From Thiotrichaceae bacterium UBA4486 (GTDB taxonomy: Bacteria > Pseudomonadota > Gammaproteobacteria > Eutrophobiales > Eutrophobiaceae): a stretch of DNA of 64,000 bases. Of this stretch, positions 41,863 through 50,853 are shown piece by piece. The position numbers and the translations under genes are program-made. The notes beneath the pieces were generated by a model. The model was not told where the DNA came from and searched no databases. It was given only the letters and a program-made list of their open reading frames with translations. Numbering within the stretch: position 1 is the stretch's first letter; each line of letters opens with the position of its first letter. The DNA is taken from positions 168,737 through 232,736 of the forward strand of contig DGNS01000006.1 in the NCBI GenBank assembly GCA_002389045.1. Direction: 5' to 3'.

Positions 41863-43557
41863 GTGATCGCCACCGCTTTTTTAACCTCGATACAGGACGG
41901 TTCCCTGTTACGGTCCTTGCCGCGAAACATCATCGCCGGCCTGACTGTCGGCATCGTTGCGCTGCCACTGTCCATGGGCCTGGCCATAGCCAGCGGTGTG
42001 CCACCCCAGCATGGACTTTACACGGCTATCGTCGGCGGTTTCATCATTGCGCTGGCGGGCGGTTCCCGCGTCAATATCTCCGGACCGACCGCGGCTTTTG
42101 TCGTCATCCTGCTGCCCGTTGTACAGCAATACGGCACCGGCGGCCTCCTGATCAGCGGCATGCTGGCCGGAGGCATACTGATCTGTCTTGGCCTGTTGCG
42201 GGTGGGACGGTTTATCCAGGCCATTCCTTACCCGGTTGTGATCGGGTTTACGGCAGGCATCGGAACCGTGATTGCCCTTCTGCAAATGAAGGATTTAATG
42301 GGCCTGAGACCGGAATCGGCCGGGCTGCATTTCCTTGACAAGGTCTGGTTGTATGTCATGTCCCTGCACACACTGCAGTGGCAGGAAGTGCTCATCGGTC
42401 TATCCACCCTGCTGCTGCTTGTGCTGTGGAAACGCATGAGCAGCCGCATCCCCGGCTATCTCGTGGCCCTGGTCTGGGGGACACTTATCGCGCTTGGCTT
42501 TAACAGCATCGACACCTTGCCCGCGGTAGAAACGATCGCCAGCCGTTTCAGTTTCAGTATCGGCGATATCACAGGCTCGGGCATACCGCCGCTGGCGCCT
42601 TCCTGGACACTGCCCTGGCAGTTACCGGGGCCGGATGGAGAGCCCGTCGGTCTGTCGATTGAATTATTCCAGATCCTGTTTCAGGCGGCTTTTGCCATCG
42701 CCATTCTGGGTGCGCTGGAATCCCTGTTGTGTTCACTGGTGGCGGACGGCATGACCGGAGAACAGCACGATCCGGACAGTGAACTCCTCGGCCAGGGGAT
42801 CGGTAATGTGGTGGTGCCGTTTTTCGGCGGCATTCCGGTGACCGCTGCAATAGCACGCACTGCGCTGAATATTCGCGCCGGCGGTAGCACGCCCGTGGCG
42901 GCTATAGTCCATTCACTGTTCGTGCTCATTGCCATCCTGTTCCTGGCGCCCGTATTGTCGCTCATACCCATGGCGGCCATGGCCGCCGTGCTGGTTATCG
43001 TGGCCTGGAATATGAGCGAGGCAAACCACGTCATACACCTGATCCGCAAGGCGCCGCGCTCCGATGTGGCGGTGTTTCTGACCTGTTATATTCTGACCGT
43101 ACTGGTCGATATGCAGATAGCCATTGCGGCGGGCATGGTCCTGGCCTCGGTAATGTTCATTCGCCGCATGAGCGAACTGAGCAGCGCCACACTAACCAGT
43201 GATCACAGCGCGCACACACACGGAGAAACCGGTCCCGGCGTCATTATCTATGACGTCAATGGCCCGTTGTTTTTCGGCGCCGCGCACAAGGCGCTGAAGG
43301 TGATTTCCGCTATCGATCGGGAGGTTCATTCCGTGGTGCTGGACATGAGCGATGTGCCGGTCATAGACACAACAGCCATGGTCAATCTTCGATCCATTGC
43401 TGATCTGTTGTCCGGCCGGAACATCAGGCTTTACCTGCTCAATGCGCAGGATCGGATCGAGAAAAAAATGCGCCGCTTCGGCCTCGATGCCGACGGCAGC
43501 AAACTGACCATCATAAGAAACCTGGATGAGATCACGCGCCATGAACATCTGGGTTGA
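41863..43557 (+). CDS. SulP/SLC26-family anion transporter with STAS domain
   Basis: This 564-residue inner-membrane carrier has the SulP core of 14 helices, starting with RNIIAGLTVGIVALPLSMGL and containing GGSRVNISGPTAAFVVILLP. The C-terminal STAS domain (about 455-560) includes VVLDMSDVPVIDTTAMVNLR, with the conserved DxT. The substrate (sulfate, bicarbonate or another anion) cannot be told from sequence. The start is a GTG at 41863; the first ATG would remove the first 37 residues. It overlaps the following gene by 17 bp. Confidence 0.92.
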   Translation: MIATAFLTSIQDGSLLRSLPRNIIAGLTVGIVALPLSMGLAIASGVPPQHGLYTAIVGGFIIALAGGSRVNISGPTAAFVVILLPVVQQYGTGGLLISGMLAGGILICLGLLRVGRFIQAIPYPVVIGFTAGIGTVIALLQMKDLMGLRPESAGLHFLDKVWLYVMSLHTLQWQEVLIGLSTLLLLVLWKRMSSRIPGYLVALVWGTLIALGFNSIDTLPAVETIASRFSFSIGDITGSGIPPLAPSWTLPWQLPGPDGEPVGLSIELFQILFQAAFAIAILGALESLLCSLVADGMTGEQHDPDSELLGQGIGNVVVPFFGGIPVTAAIARTALNIRAGGSTPVAAIVHSLFVLIAILFLAPVLSLIPMAAMAAVLVIVAWNMSEANHVIHLIRKAPRSDVAVFLTCYILTVLVDMQIAIAAGMVLASVMFIRRMSELSSATLTSDHSAHTHGETGPGVIIYDVNGPLFFGAAHKALKVISAIDREVHSVVLDMSDVPVIDTTAMVNLRSIADLLSGRNIRLYLLNAQDRIEKKMRRFGLDADGSKLTIIRNLDEITRHEHLG

Positions 43558-44002
43558 TGCCGACGCCTGCCCGGCAGCGATCAAGGACATCCTGTTCCGG
43601 GCGGCGAAGCGAACGGGTATCGCGTTGACACTGGTCGCCAACCGGGCACTGCCGATTCCATCCTCACCCGTGATTCATTTCATCCAGGTCGCCTCCGGGT
43701 TTGATGTGGCCGATAATGAGATTGTCAGGCGTGTTGGCAAGCACGATATTGTGATCACCGCCGATATCCCGCTGGCGGCGGAAGTCGTAGGGAAAGGGGC
43801 TGTTGCGCTCAGTCCACGCGGCGAGCTGTTTACCGCCAACGATATTAAAGCGCGTCTGAGTGTGCGAAACTTCATGGAAACCCTGCGTGCAAGCGGTGTC
43901 AACACCGGCGGGCCGGCCGCGCCGGGGCAGCGTGAAAAACAGAACTTCGCCAATCAACTGGACAGGTTACTATCCGCTCAACGCCCGCCGGCAACCGGAT
44001 AA
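43541..44002 (+). CDS. UPF0178 (YaiI/YqxD) family protein
   Basis: This 153-residue protein starts with MNIWVDADACPAAIKDIL and later has DIVITADIPLAAEVV, the family hallmarks, with acidic residues arranged as in PIN-like nucleases. No activity has been demonstrated that I can cite. The start is the ATG at 43541, 17 bp inside the transporter gene. It is followed within 4 bp by the DUF4405 gene, so the three are probably co-transcribed. Confidence 0.92.
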   Translation: MNIWVDADACPAAIKDILFRAAKRTGIALTLVANRALPIPSSPVIHFIQVASGFDVADNEIVRRVGKHDIVITADIPLAAEVVGKGAVALSPRGELFTANDIKARLSVRNFMETLRASGVNTGGPAAPGQREKQNFANQLDRLLSAQRPPATG

Positions 44003-44006
44003 TGAC

Positions 44007-44405
44007 ATGATGAAACTACCGACGCTGATCAAACTGATCGACCTGTTGTCATTCATCGTATTGATAACGATGATATCCACCGGCACGCTGTTGAAATTCA
44101 CCCTGCCGCCCCGCAGTGGCGGCGACAGTATCTGGGGGCTGACCCGGCATCAATGGGGTGAGATACACTATTACCTGGCCGTCGCCTTTCTCCTGCTCAT
44201 GACCGTGCACCTGCTGGTGCATTTTCGCTACATCAAAAACGCGGTGCTGGGCCGGGTCACGCGGGAACAGGGTTATCGAATTGTCATCGGCATCGTCAGC
44301 CTGGTGTTACTGATTGCGCTGGCCTTTGCACCGATGATGTCCAGCGTCGATGACGGCCGTGACCCCGGGTCGGGCAAACGCCTGCAACAGCATCAGCAAA
44401 GATAG
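44007..44405 (+). CDS. DUF4405 membrane protein (cytochrome b561-like)
   Basis: This 132-residue protein has three hydrophobic segments. Conserved histidines lie in RHQWGEIHYYL and MTVHLLVHF, the spacing seen in DUF4405 proteins, which may bind heme in the membrane. Two tandem ATGs (44007, 44010) can start it. It is coupled to the UPF0178 gene with 4 bp between them and is convergent with the DUF805 gene with no gap. The function is unknown. Confidence 0.78.
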   Translation: MMKLPTLIKLIDLLSFIVLITMISTGTLLKFTLPPRSGGDSIWGLTRHQWGEIHYYLAVAFLLLMTVHLLVHFRYIKNAVLGRVTREQGYRIVIGIVSLVLLIALAFAPMMSSVDDGRDPGSGKRLQQHQQR

Positions 44406-44783
44406 TCAGGCCGGCTCGGGCGCCTCTTTTGGATTCGGTCCGTATGCGTTCGTGCCGGGCGTGCTGTCGAGCACGAAAAACACCAGCAGAATAATCGGGC
44501 CGATCACCGGTAACAGCAACAGCAGCATCCACCAGCCGCTGCGGCTGGTGTCGTGCAAACGCCTGACTCCCACCGCCAGCGAGGGAATTAACAGGGCCAG
44601 CACATAGATCGTACCCAGGGGGCCTGTGCTGAGCCCGGGATCGACTCCGAAAATCATGGCATCCACGATCCCGATGATCAGCGCGAAAATCAGATAGAAC
44701 AGGACATAAAACCAGTATTCCTTGCGCCTCGCCCTGCCGGTGAACACCGCGTACTTTTTCACGACCTCGATAAACCAGTTCAT
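44406..44783 (-). CDS. DUF805 membrane protein
   Basis: This 125-residue protein has the family features: RKEYWFYVLFYLI at the N-terminus, four hydrophobic segments, and VRRLHDTSRSGWW before the last two. An AGGGGAGAG site precedes the ATG. The function of DUF805 proteins is not known. It runs into the DUF4405 gene convergently without an intergenic gap. Confidence 0.88.
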   Translation of the reverse strand: MNWFIEVVKKYAVFTGRARRKEYWFYVLFYLIFALIIGIVDAMIFGVDPGLSTGPLGTIYVLALLIPSLAVGVRRLHDTSRSGWWMLLLLLPVIGPIILLVFFVLDSTPGTNAYGPNPKEAPEPA

Positions 44784-45249
44784 AGACTCTCCCCTTGGCT
44801 TTGCTTGTTGGATTGTTTAAGGAACCATCCGACCAAATTGTCCATTTCGACCCCGTTCGTACAGAACTCAGGGTAAACTTCGGGAGAAATCTGTTGTAAT
44901 AAATGCCAAAAAAAATAATAAGCCACAAGATTTCTCGCTTCGCTCGAAATGACCAGGCCAGTCAAAACGTCCAAGCAGTTCGAAATGATCAAGCTGCTCG
45001 AAATGACCAGGCCAGCACAGGATGACACAAACAACTGGTTCAGAGCTTCCTTAAATAAACAGTCACGCGCCTGACAATGCTCCAGCCGGTTCGTGCGACT
45101 TATCTCCGAATAAATACAACCGGATTATCTCCATGTGCGAAAAGGCCTCGACGGATACATTTAACCACTTGATCGTCTTTAACTATAGAACAAACGCTGA
45201 GAAAACATCGTGTCGATCGGCCGCAATGCCGAAGCTGCCCTGTACCGGA
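44784..45249. other. Gene-free region with short repeats
   Basis: The 466-bp stretch contains no supported gene. Its left half holds a block of short repeats (44928-45015, listed separately); the rest shows no further structure. Short frames here are low in coding character. Confidence 0.5.
44928..45015. repeat. Short interspersed repeat cluster (GCTCGAAATGACCAGGCCAG twice)
   Basis: A 20-bp direct repeat occurs at 44942-44961 and 44996-45015. A diverged third copy lies between them at 44977-44994. The block starts with AGATTTCTCGCTTCGCTCG, a sequence type common as a dispersed intergenic repeat in many proteobacteria. Such elements resemble small non-autonomous inverted-repeat elements. Confidence 0.75.
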
Positions 45250-45972
45250 TCAGTCCGGGCCGGAAAAGATCCCGGCGATGGTTGTCTGAATCGCTTGTGC
45301 CGCCGCGCGGGGATCCTCGGCATCGCGTATCGGCCGGCCGACGACGATGTAATCGGCGCCGTTGGCGAACGCCTGTTCCACGTTGACCGTGCGTTTCTGG
45401 TCATCCCTGTTATCCACCGGTCGAATGCCGGGGGTGATAACGAGCAGCTTGTGATCCAGGTATTCGCGCAGAGCCGGGGCTTCCAGGCCCGATGAAATCA
45501 CGCCGTCGCAGCCGCTTTCCAGCGCCCGCCGGGCGCGTGACAGCACCAGCGCCTCGACATCGCAGTCAAAACCGAGATCATTAAGATCGCCGCGATCCAG
45601 GCTGGTCAGCGCGGTCACCGCGAGGATCTTCACATCCCCTTTTGCCTCGCCCGCCGCTTTCATGATGGCGTCATTTCCGTGCACCGTGGCGAAGCTGGCG
45701 CCATGATGACTCAGCGCCTGCACGGCGGAGCGCACCGTCTGCGGGACATCGAAAAACTTCAGGTCCACGAAGACCTTTTTATCGTTGTCGATGAGCCACT
45801 TGAGGAGCTGGAAATAGTCACCGGCCATGAACAATTCCAGGCCGATCTTGTAAAAAGCAACGGCATCATCGAGGTTCTCCACCAGCCGCCGGGCCTTTTC
45901 CGGGTTGGGTACATCGAGGGCGAAAATCAGGCGTTCCCTGGCGGGAATGGCTTTAGGCGTATACTCTGTCAT
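45250..45972 (-). CDS. pyrF: Orotidine 5'-phosphate decarboxylase
   Basis: The last step of UMP synthesis. The protein has 240 residues with the catalytic DLKFFDVPQTV (DxKxxD), the N-terminal FALDVPNPEKA and the phosphate site VITPGIRPV and DYIVVGRPI. It belongs to the group 1 family. It is divergent from rpmB with a 194-bp gap and has no operon partner. Confidence 0.96.
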   Translation of the reverse strand: MTEYTPKAIPARERLIFALDVPNPEKARRLVENLDDAVAFYKIGLELFMAGDYFQLLKWLIDNDKKVFVDLKFFDVPQTVRSAVQALSHHGASFATVHGNDAIMKAAGEAKGDVKILAVTALTSLDRGDLNDLGFDCDVEALVLSRARRALESGCDGVISSGLEAPALREYLDHKLLVITPGIRPVDNRDDQKRTVNVEQAFANGADYIVVGRPIRDAEDPRAAAQAIQTTIAGIFSGPD

Positions 45973-46096
45973 GGTCAGTGCGTTTCTATATGATTGTTAT
46001 TTCGAATGTTTTACTAAATTGAGCGACAGCCCGGGGGCGCAAATTCCACCACACTCCCCGGCGCCGCGCAAGACGAACCGCTCAGCGGGCAAAAGC

Positions 46097-46125
46097 TTGG
46101 CAGGGAAAATGAATCCATGTAAGAT
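46097..46125 (+). promoter_or_regulatory. Sigma-70 promoter of rpmB-rpmG
   Basis: TTGGCA (46097-46102) and TAAGAT (46120-46125) are 17 bp apart. The predicted start is near 46132, about 35 bp before the rpmB ATG. Confidence 0.6.
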
Positions 46126-46166
46126 CCGCGCTCTTTTTAATCACTGCAATCAGAACGGAAACGACC

Positions 46167-46403
46167 ATGTCCCGCATATGCCAGGTAACCGGAAAACGCC
46201 CCATGTCGGGCAACAACGTCTCACACGCCCACAACAAGACACGCCGGCGTTTTCTGCCCAATCTTCAGGCTCACCGCTTCTGGGTGGCAAGCGAGAATCG
46301 CTGGGTGCGTCTGCGCATCAGCCACCAGGGCCTCAGGATCATCGACAAGAAAGGTATCGACAACGTGCTGAAAACCATCCGCGCCCGCGGCGAAAAGGTT
46401 TAG
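46167..46403 (+). CDS. rpmB: 50S ribosomal protein L28
   Basis: L28 has 78 residues and starts MSRICQVTGKRPMSGNNVSHA, the family signature, followed by KTRRRFLPNLQAHRFWV. It belongs to the large ribosomal subunit. It lacks the zinc-binding cysteine pairs of the alternative form, having one cysteine near the N-terminus. The next gene is rpmG, 9 bp on, in the conserved order. Confidence 0.97.
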   Translation: MSRICQVTGKRPMSGNNVSHAHNKTRRRFLPNLQAHRFWVASENRWVRLRISHQGLRIIDKKGIDNVLKTIRARGEKV

Positions 46404-46412
46404 GAGTTCATC

Positions 46413-46568
46413 ATGCGTGACAAGATCAAACTCGTCTCCAGCGCCGGCACCGGCCATTACTACACCACCACCAAGAACAAACGCAATATGCCGGACAAGA
46501 TGGAGATCAGGAAATTCGATCCGGTGGTGCGCAAGCATGTGATCTACAAGGAAGCCAAGATCAAATAA
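46413..46568 (+). CDS. rpmG: 50S ribosomal protein L33
   Basis: L33 has 51 residues, starting MRDKIKLVSSAGTGHYYTTT and ending in HVIYKEAKIK. No cysteines are present, so this is the zinc-independent form. AGGAG lies about 6 bp before the ATG. It forms the rpmB-rpmG operon and ends before a strong terminator at 46630. Confidence 0.96.
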   Translation: MRDKIKLVSSAGTGHYYTTTKNKRNMPDKMEIRKFDPVVRKHVIYKEAKIK

Positions 46569-46622
46569 AAGATTTCTCCCGGTTCCCTCGCTGCGCTTCG
46601 AAACAAGGCTCGAAACGACGGC
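46569..46622. repeat. Degenerate copy of the interspersed repeat
   Basis: The stretch GATTTCTCCC...CTCGCTGCGCTTCGAAAC resembles the AGATTTCTCGCTTCGCTCGAA motif near 44928. It lies between the rpmG stop and the terminator. Confidence 0.5.
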
Positions 46623-46629
46623 CGGACAT

Positions 46630-46660
46630 AAAAAACCCGCTCATCGAAGCGGGTTTTTTT
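46630..46660. terminator. Bidirectional rho-independent terminator
   Basis: AAAAAACCCGC and GCGGGTTTTTTT pair around an 8-nt loop. It can end rpmB-rpmG on the plus strand and the convergent desaturase gene on the minus strand. Confidence 0.92.
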
Positions 46661-46683
46661 ATGAATGATTGTGACCAGGCCGA

Positions 46684-47877
46684 TCAGGCCGGTGCCGCCA
46701 ACGCCGGCTGCAGGGTGTAGCCACGCAGGGTCTGTACGAATTCCTGCAAGGCCTCGATGCCGGTTGCCTCGGCCTGATGGCACCAGTCCTGGAATTCCTG
46801 CAACAGGTTTTCCTCGCTGAGATGTCGGGTCATCCATAGCCGCTGCAATCGTTGCCGGAACTCGAACACGGCTCTCAGCGTGTCATTTTCGTTCAGCAGG
46901 CGTTCGACATATTGCCGGGTTTCATTATCGAGCAGAAACTGCGGCCGGTTGATCAAACGTTTGAGCTTGCCCAGCCTGATACCGTTCGAGATGGCGGCAT
47001 TGGCCCGCTCCTCCCGATACACCCGGGTGATCACCGAATGCGTGTAGTCGGACATCACGTGCAGGCGGTTGGTGATCACGGCGCTGACGGTATCGAGATC
47101 GATGCGGTTCTTGCCGGGCACGATCATCGGCACCGGCGCCAGTTTTTTCACCCTGGCAAAGCCGAGCGCGGCAAGCAGGCGTATATACAGCCAGCCGATG
47201 TCGAATTCCCACCATTTGTTGGAAAACCGCGCGGAACTGGCGAAGGCGTGGTGATTGTTATGCATTTCCTCGCCGCCGATCAGGATCCCTACCGGAACGA
47301 TGTTGGTGGAGGCGTCGGGGGAATTGTAATTGCGGTAACCCCACCAGTGGCCGAGGCCGTTGATGACGCCGGCGGCAAAAAACGGGATCCAGATCATCTG
47401 TACAGCCCAGACAGTGATGCCGATGACGCCGAACAGCAGCACGTCAATGGCCAGCATGACAAAAATACCGTAGTCCACCCAGGGCACATAGAGGTGGCGT
47501 TCCAGCCAGTCGTCGGGTGTATGATGTCCGAACCGTTCCACGGTTTCCGTATTTTTGCTTTCCTTGCGATAAAGTTCGGCACCCTGCCAGAGCACGGTTT
47601 TGATACCGCGTGTCTGCGGGCTGTGCGGATCCTCGGGGGTTTCGACTCTGGCATGATGTTTACGGTGGATGGCCACCCATTGCCGGGTTTGCATACCGGT
47701 GGTCAGCCACAGCCAGAAGCGGAAAAAATGACTGACGATCGGGTGCAGGGTAATGGCGCGGTGCGCCTGGCAGCGATGCAGGTACAGGGTGACGCCGGCA
47801 ATGGTAATGTGTGTCAGACCCAGCGTGACCAGCACGTAGCCCCACCAGGGCAGGGTAATGAGACCGGAGATAACCAT
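46684..47877 (-). CDS. Membrane fatty acid (acyl-CoA delta-9-type) desaturase
   Basis: This 397-residue di-iron membrane desaturase introduces a double bond into fatty acyl chains. The histidine boxes are HRCQAH (34-39), HRKHH (71-75) and HNNHH (206-210). About four membrane helices surround them. The last 140 residues are a soluble, helical extension (LHVMSDYTHSVITRVY, WCHQAEATGIEALQEFVQTL), which is longer than in the minimal enzyme. The start is an ATG at 47877. Its closest relatives are probably Pseudomonas-type desaturases. Confidence 0.9.
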   Translation of the reverse strand: MVISGLITLPWWGYVLVTLGLTHITIAGVTLYLHRCQAHRAITLHPIVSHFFRFWLWLTTGMQTRQWVAIHRKHHARVETPEDPHSPQTRGIKTVLWQGAELYRKESKNTETVERFGHHTPDDWLERHLYVPWVDYGIFVMLAIDVLLFGVIGITVWAVQMIWIPFFAAGVINGLGHWWGYRNYNSPDASTNIVPVGILIGGEEMHNNHHAFASSARFSNKWWEFDIGWLYIRLLAALGFARVKKLAPVPMIVPGKNRIDLDTVSAVITNRLHVMSDYTHSVITRVYREERANAAISNGIRLGKLKRLINRPQFLLDNETRQYVERLLNENDTLRAVFEFRQRLQRLWMTRHLSEENLLQEFQDWCHQAEATGIEALQEFVQTLRGYTLQPALAAPA

Positions 47878-47936
47878 ACAGACTCCTCAAGTAAGTGAAT
47901 GTGGCGTCCGTGCAGTATCTGGTTCGATGCCGGCGC

Positions 47937-48830
47937 TCATGCCGGGGAAAATCGTGGCAAGACGTAATACAGCGCCAGCGGCAGGGTGATTACGGTGAGG
48001 GCGTTGCCGAACAACACCATGGACGCCACCCGTGCCGGTTCCTGCCTGTAGTGCTCGGCGAACATATAATTCATGACGGCCGGGGGCAGGGCACCGAACA
48101 GGAACAGGGCCCCCTGCTCTACAGGTGTCAATTGTAACCACGGCAACACCAACAACACCAGCGTAACACCGAGAATTGGCGAGGCCAACCCCACCAGGAC
48201 CCCGATGCGCCACTCGGAGAAATCCGTATCCATCAGGCGCACACCAAGGGCGAACAACATCAGCGGCACACAGATATCGCCCAGCAGGCGCACCGGCTGC
48301 ATCAGCACGTCCGGTACCCTTACATCGCCGAAACCCAGGCCCAGCGCCAGCAGGGTGGCCAGGATCATGGGGGAAAGCAGGACTCTGCCAATGTGGCTGT
48401 CGTGGCTGAGCAGGTAATTGCCCAGGGTCACGTGCAGGAAATTGCAGACAATGAACAGGATCACGGCCTGCGCCAGCGCGCCCTCGCCGAAGGTCAGGGT
48501 GATCAGCGGTAAGCCGAGGTTGCCGGCATTGGCGAACATCATCGGCGGGCACAGGGTGGCCGGCGACAGCCGGATGGCGCGCGCCACAACCCAGGTGATC
48601 AGCCCCGGTAACAGGACGATCAGCGCCCCGCCCAGCGCCAGCGGCCCGAACAGGCTGGACGGTTCAGTCCTGTCGGTCAATACGCTGAATAACAGCGCGG
48701 GTAAAAACACACCCATGTTCAGACGATTGGGCAAGGTCATATCCGGCTTGAAACGCAATCCATAGGCAAGGCCGGTTGCGACGACGGCAAAAATGGGAAA
48801 CGTGATCTCAAAAATCCGCAGCGCGATCAA
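47937..48830 (-). CDS. AEC family transporter
   Basis: This 297-residue protein has ten hydrophobic segments in the auxin efflux carrier fold. PPMMFANAGNLGLPL in the middle carries the conserved asparagine-glycine pair, and ALPPAVMNYMFAEHY is in the second half. The substrate is probably a small organic anion. The start is a TTG at 48830 overlapping the stop of the upstream gene, with GGGGGA six bases before. Coupling to the hydantoinase-like gene hints at a shared metabolite. Confidence 0.85.
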   Translation of the reverse strand: MIALRIFEITFPIFAVVATGLAYGLRFKPDMTLPNRLNMGVFLPALLFSVLTDRTEPSSLFGPLALGGALIVLLPGLITWVVARAIRLSPATLCPPMMFANAGNLGLPLITLTFGEGALAQAVILFIVCNFLHVTLGNYLLSHDSHIGRVLLSPMILATLLALGLGFGDVRVPDVLMQPVRLLGDICVPLMLFALGVRLMDTDFSEWRIGVLVGLASPILGVTLVLLVLPWLQLTPVEQGALFLFGALPPAVMNYMFAEHYRQEPARVASMVLFGNALTVITLPLALYYVLPRFSPA

Positions 48831-50827
48831 GTAGCATCCCCCGCGGTGCGGGTCAGTAACAGGTTGGCGTAAGCATCCAGCCGCCCGCGCCAGCCGGTAT
48901 CGATGAACGTGGTGGAAACGGCGTCGACTATAATGGCCGGAGCATCGATTTCCAGCTCTACCGGCAACGCATGGCGATCATAAATCGGGACCGGGGCTTT
49001 ACAGCCGGACACCTGCTGCTGATCCACGGGCTCCGGCGTACCGGTGTGTTTCCGTTCCGGCAGGTTGATGACATGGGCTTTTGCATTCACTGACACGCGA
49101 ACGTTGACCAGCTCGACCGGACTCTGCAGCCGGTGACCGAACCGCTGTGCATGCAGGGCATGAAACCGCTCCGCCAGGGTTCGAACCGGCGCACGCACCA
49201 GGTTCAGCGTCGAGGTCTGGCCGCGATAACAGAGATCCAGGCTGTGCCCGGCCTGAATACTATCCGGCTCGATGCCCTCGCCGGCAAGGATTTCCCGGCC
49301 CTGCTCTTCCAGCTCGGAAAAAAGCCGGTCCAGATCGCTGTCGGTGTACTCATCCAGCAAGCCGGCCAGTGTCCTTGACAACTGGCGGCCGTCCGGCGCC
49401 ACCAGCATACCCAGGGCCGAGAGCACGCCGGAACGATCCGGAACCAGGGCCCGGCTGATATGCAGCGCATCGGCGAGTGCGCAAATGTGCAGCCCGCCGG
49501 CACCGCCGAAGGCCAGCAGGGCAAATTCACGGGGATCAACGCCGCGCTGCACGGAAATCACGCGCAAGGCCCGGGCCATGTTCTCGTTGACCAGGCGAAT
49601 GACGCCCTCGGCCGCGGCGGCCGCGTCCGGCAACTTTAAAGCGGCGGCCAGTTCCTCCATGGCCGCCACCGCGGCGGAACGATCCAGGGCCAGCGTGCCG
49701 CCCAGTCGTGCCGTTTCGGGAAGCCGGCCAAGTACCAGGTTGGCGTCGGTCACGGTCGGAGAGCGGCCGCCACGGCCGTAACACGCGGGTCCCGGATCGG
49801 CGCCCGCTGACTCGGGACCGACAACCAGTCCGCCGCCGGCGTCGGCGTGGGCGATGGAACCGCCGCCGGCGCCGATGGTATGCAAATCCACCATCGGCAC
49901 GCCCACCGGGTAGCGGCCTATACGCCCGCGACTGGTCAGGGCGATTTCCCCGTCGACCATGGCCACATCGGTGGAGGTGCCGCCCATATCGAAACTGAGC
50001 AAACGCTGTTCACCCGTTTGCCGGCCGATGAATCGCGCCGCCGCCAGGCCGCCGGCCGGTCCGGACAATAACAGGTGCACAGCTTCCTCTCCGGCCTGTT
50101 CGGCGGCACAGGTTTGCCCGGAACTGCGCATGATGCTGACCCGCGCCGGTTGCACACCGGCCTCGAAGCGTTGCAGGTAACCCTGCACCAGAGGGCCTAC
50201 CGAGGCGTTCAGCCAGGTGGCGATGCCGCGCTCGTACTCACGATATTCGGGCAACACCCGGTGCGAACAGGAGACGAACAACCCGGCAGGCAAGGCGTTG
50301 GCGATCCGGGCTTCGTCTTCACCATTGATAAAGGCAAAAAGCAGGTTGATGGCCACGGCCTCGGGCTTGAGTTTGTCGAGTTCCGCCAGCAGCGCCTTGA
50401 TATCGGCCTCTTCAAGGGCGTCGATGACGTTGCCATCGGCGCCGCGGCGGCCGTTGGTTTGCAGGCATAACTCCGGCGGCACCGGTGGTAAGGGTTTTTG
50501 TGGCTGCAACTCATAGAGTTCGCTGCGCGCCTGGCGGCCGATGGTGAGCACGTCCTGCAGCCCGCGGTTGCTGATGTAGGCCGTACGGGCGCCGCGATTC
50601 TGTAACACGGCATTGGTGGCGACAGTGGAACCGTGAATGATACGCAAGCCGTCAGCAACAATGCCCAGTTCCTGTATTCCCTGCAGTATGGCAAGCTCCG
50701 GCGCCGCCGGTGTCGACAGCACCTTGTGGAAACGCACGCCTTGATCATCACAGTACACGAAGTCCGTGAACGTGCCGCCGGTATCCACGCCGAGCAACCT
50801 GTTTGCCGATTCAGGCTTGCAACTCAT
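48827..50827 (-). CDS. Hydantoinase A/oxoprolinase-family ATPase
   Basis: This 666-residue protein matches the HyuA family: GVDTGGTFTDFVYC at the N-terminus, HGSTVATNAVLQNRGARTA, SGPAGGLAAA, FDMGGTSTDVAMVDG, and a C-terminal domain. It is an ATP-dependent ring-opening amidohydrolase for hydantoins or 5-oxoproline. The partner subunit gene hyuB is not adjacent, and the full-length oxoprolinase fusion is absent. It is divergent from the ABC transporter gene with only 26 bp between starts. Confidence 0.9.
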   Translation of the reverse strand: MSCKPESANRLLGVDTGGTFTDFVYCDDQGVRFHKVLSTPAAPELAILQGIQELGIVADGLRIIHGSTVATNAVLQNRGARTAYISNRGLQDVLTIGRQARSELYELQPQKPLPPVPPELCLQTNGRRGADGNVIDALEEADIKALLAELDKLKPEAVAINLLFAFINGEDEARIANALPAGLFVSCSHRVLPEYREYERGIATWLNASVGPLVQGYLQRFEAGVQPARVSIMRSSGQTCAAEQAGEEAVHLLLSGPAGGLAAARFIGRQTGEQRLLSFDMGGTSTDVAMVDGEIALTSRGRIGRYPVGVPMVDLHTIGAGGGSIAHADAGGGLVVGPESAGADPGPACYGRGGRSPTVTDANLVLGRLPETARLGGTLALDRSAAVAAMEELAAALKLPDAAAAAEGVIRLVNENMARALRVISVQRGVDPREFALLAFGGAGGLHICALADALHISRALVPDRSGVLSALGMLVAPDGRQLSRTLAGLLDEYTDSDLDRLFSELEEQGREILAGEGIEPDSIQAGHSLDLCYRGQTSTLNLVRAPVRTLAERFHALHAQRFGHRLQSPVELVNVRVSVNAKAHVINLPERKHTGTPEPVDQQQVSGCKAPVPIYDRHALPVELEIDAPAIIVDAVSTTFIDTGWRGRLDAYANLLLTRTAGDAT

Positions 50828-50853
50828 GGGCGTTTGGGAATAATAGCGGCGGC

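Noticed and set aside
44942..45015. Two 20-bp repeats as a CRISPR remnant
   Set aside because: There are only two exact copies, the third is degenerate, and no cas genes are present.
46852..47898. 348-codon plus-strand ORF antisense to the desaturase
   Set aside because: It mirrors the desaturase gene and its translation is low-complexity with no recognised domain.
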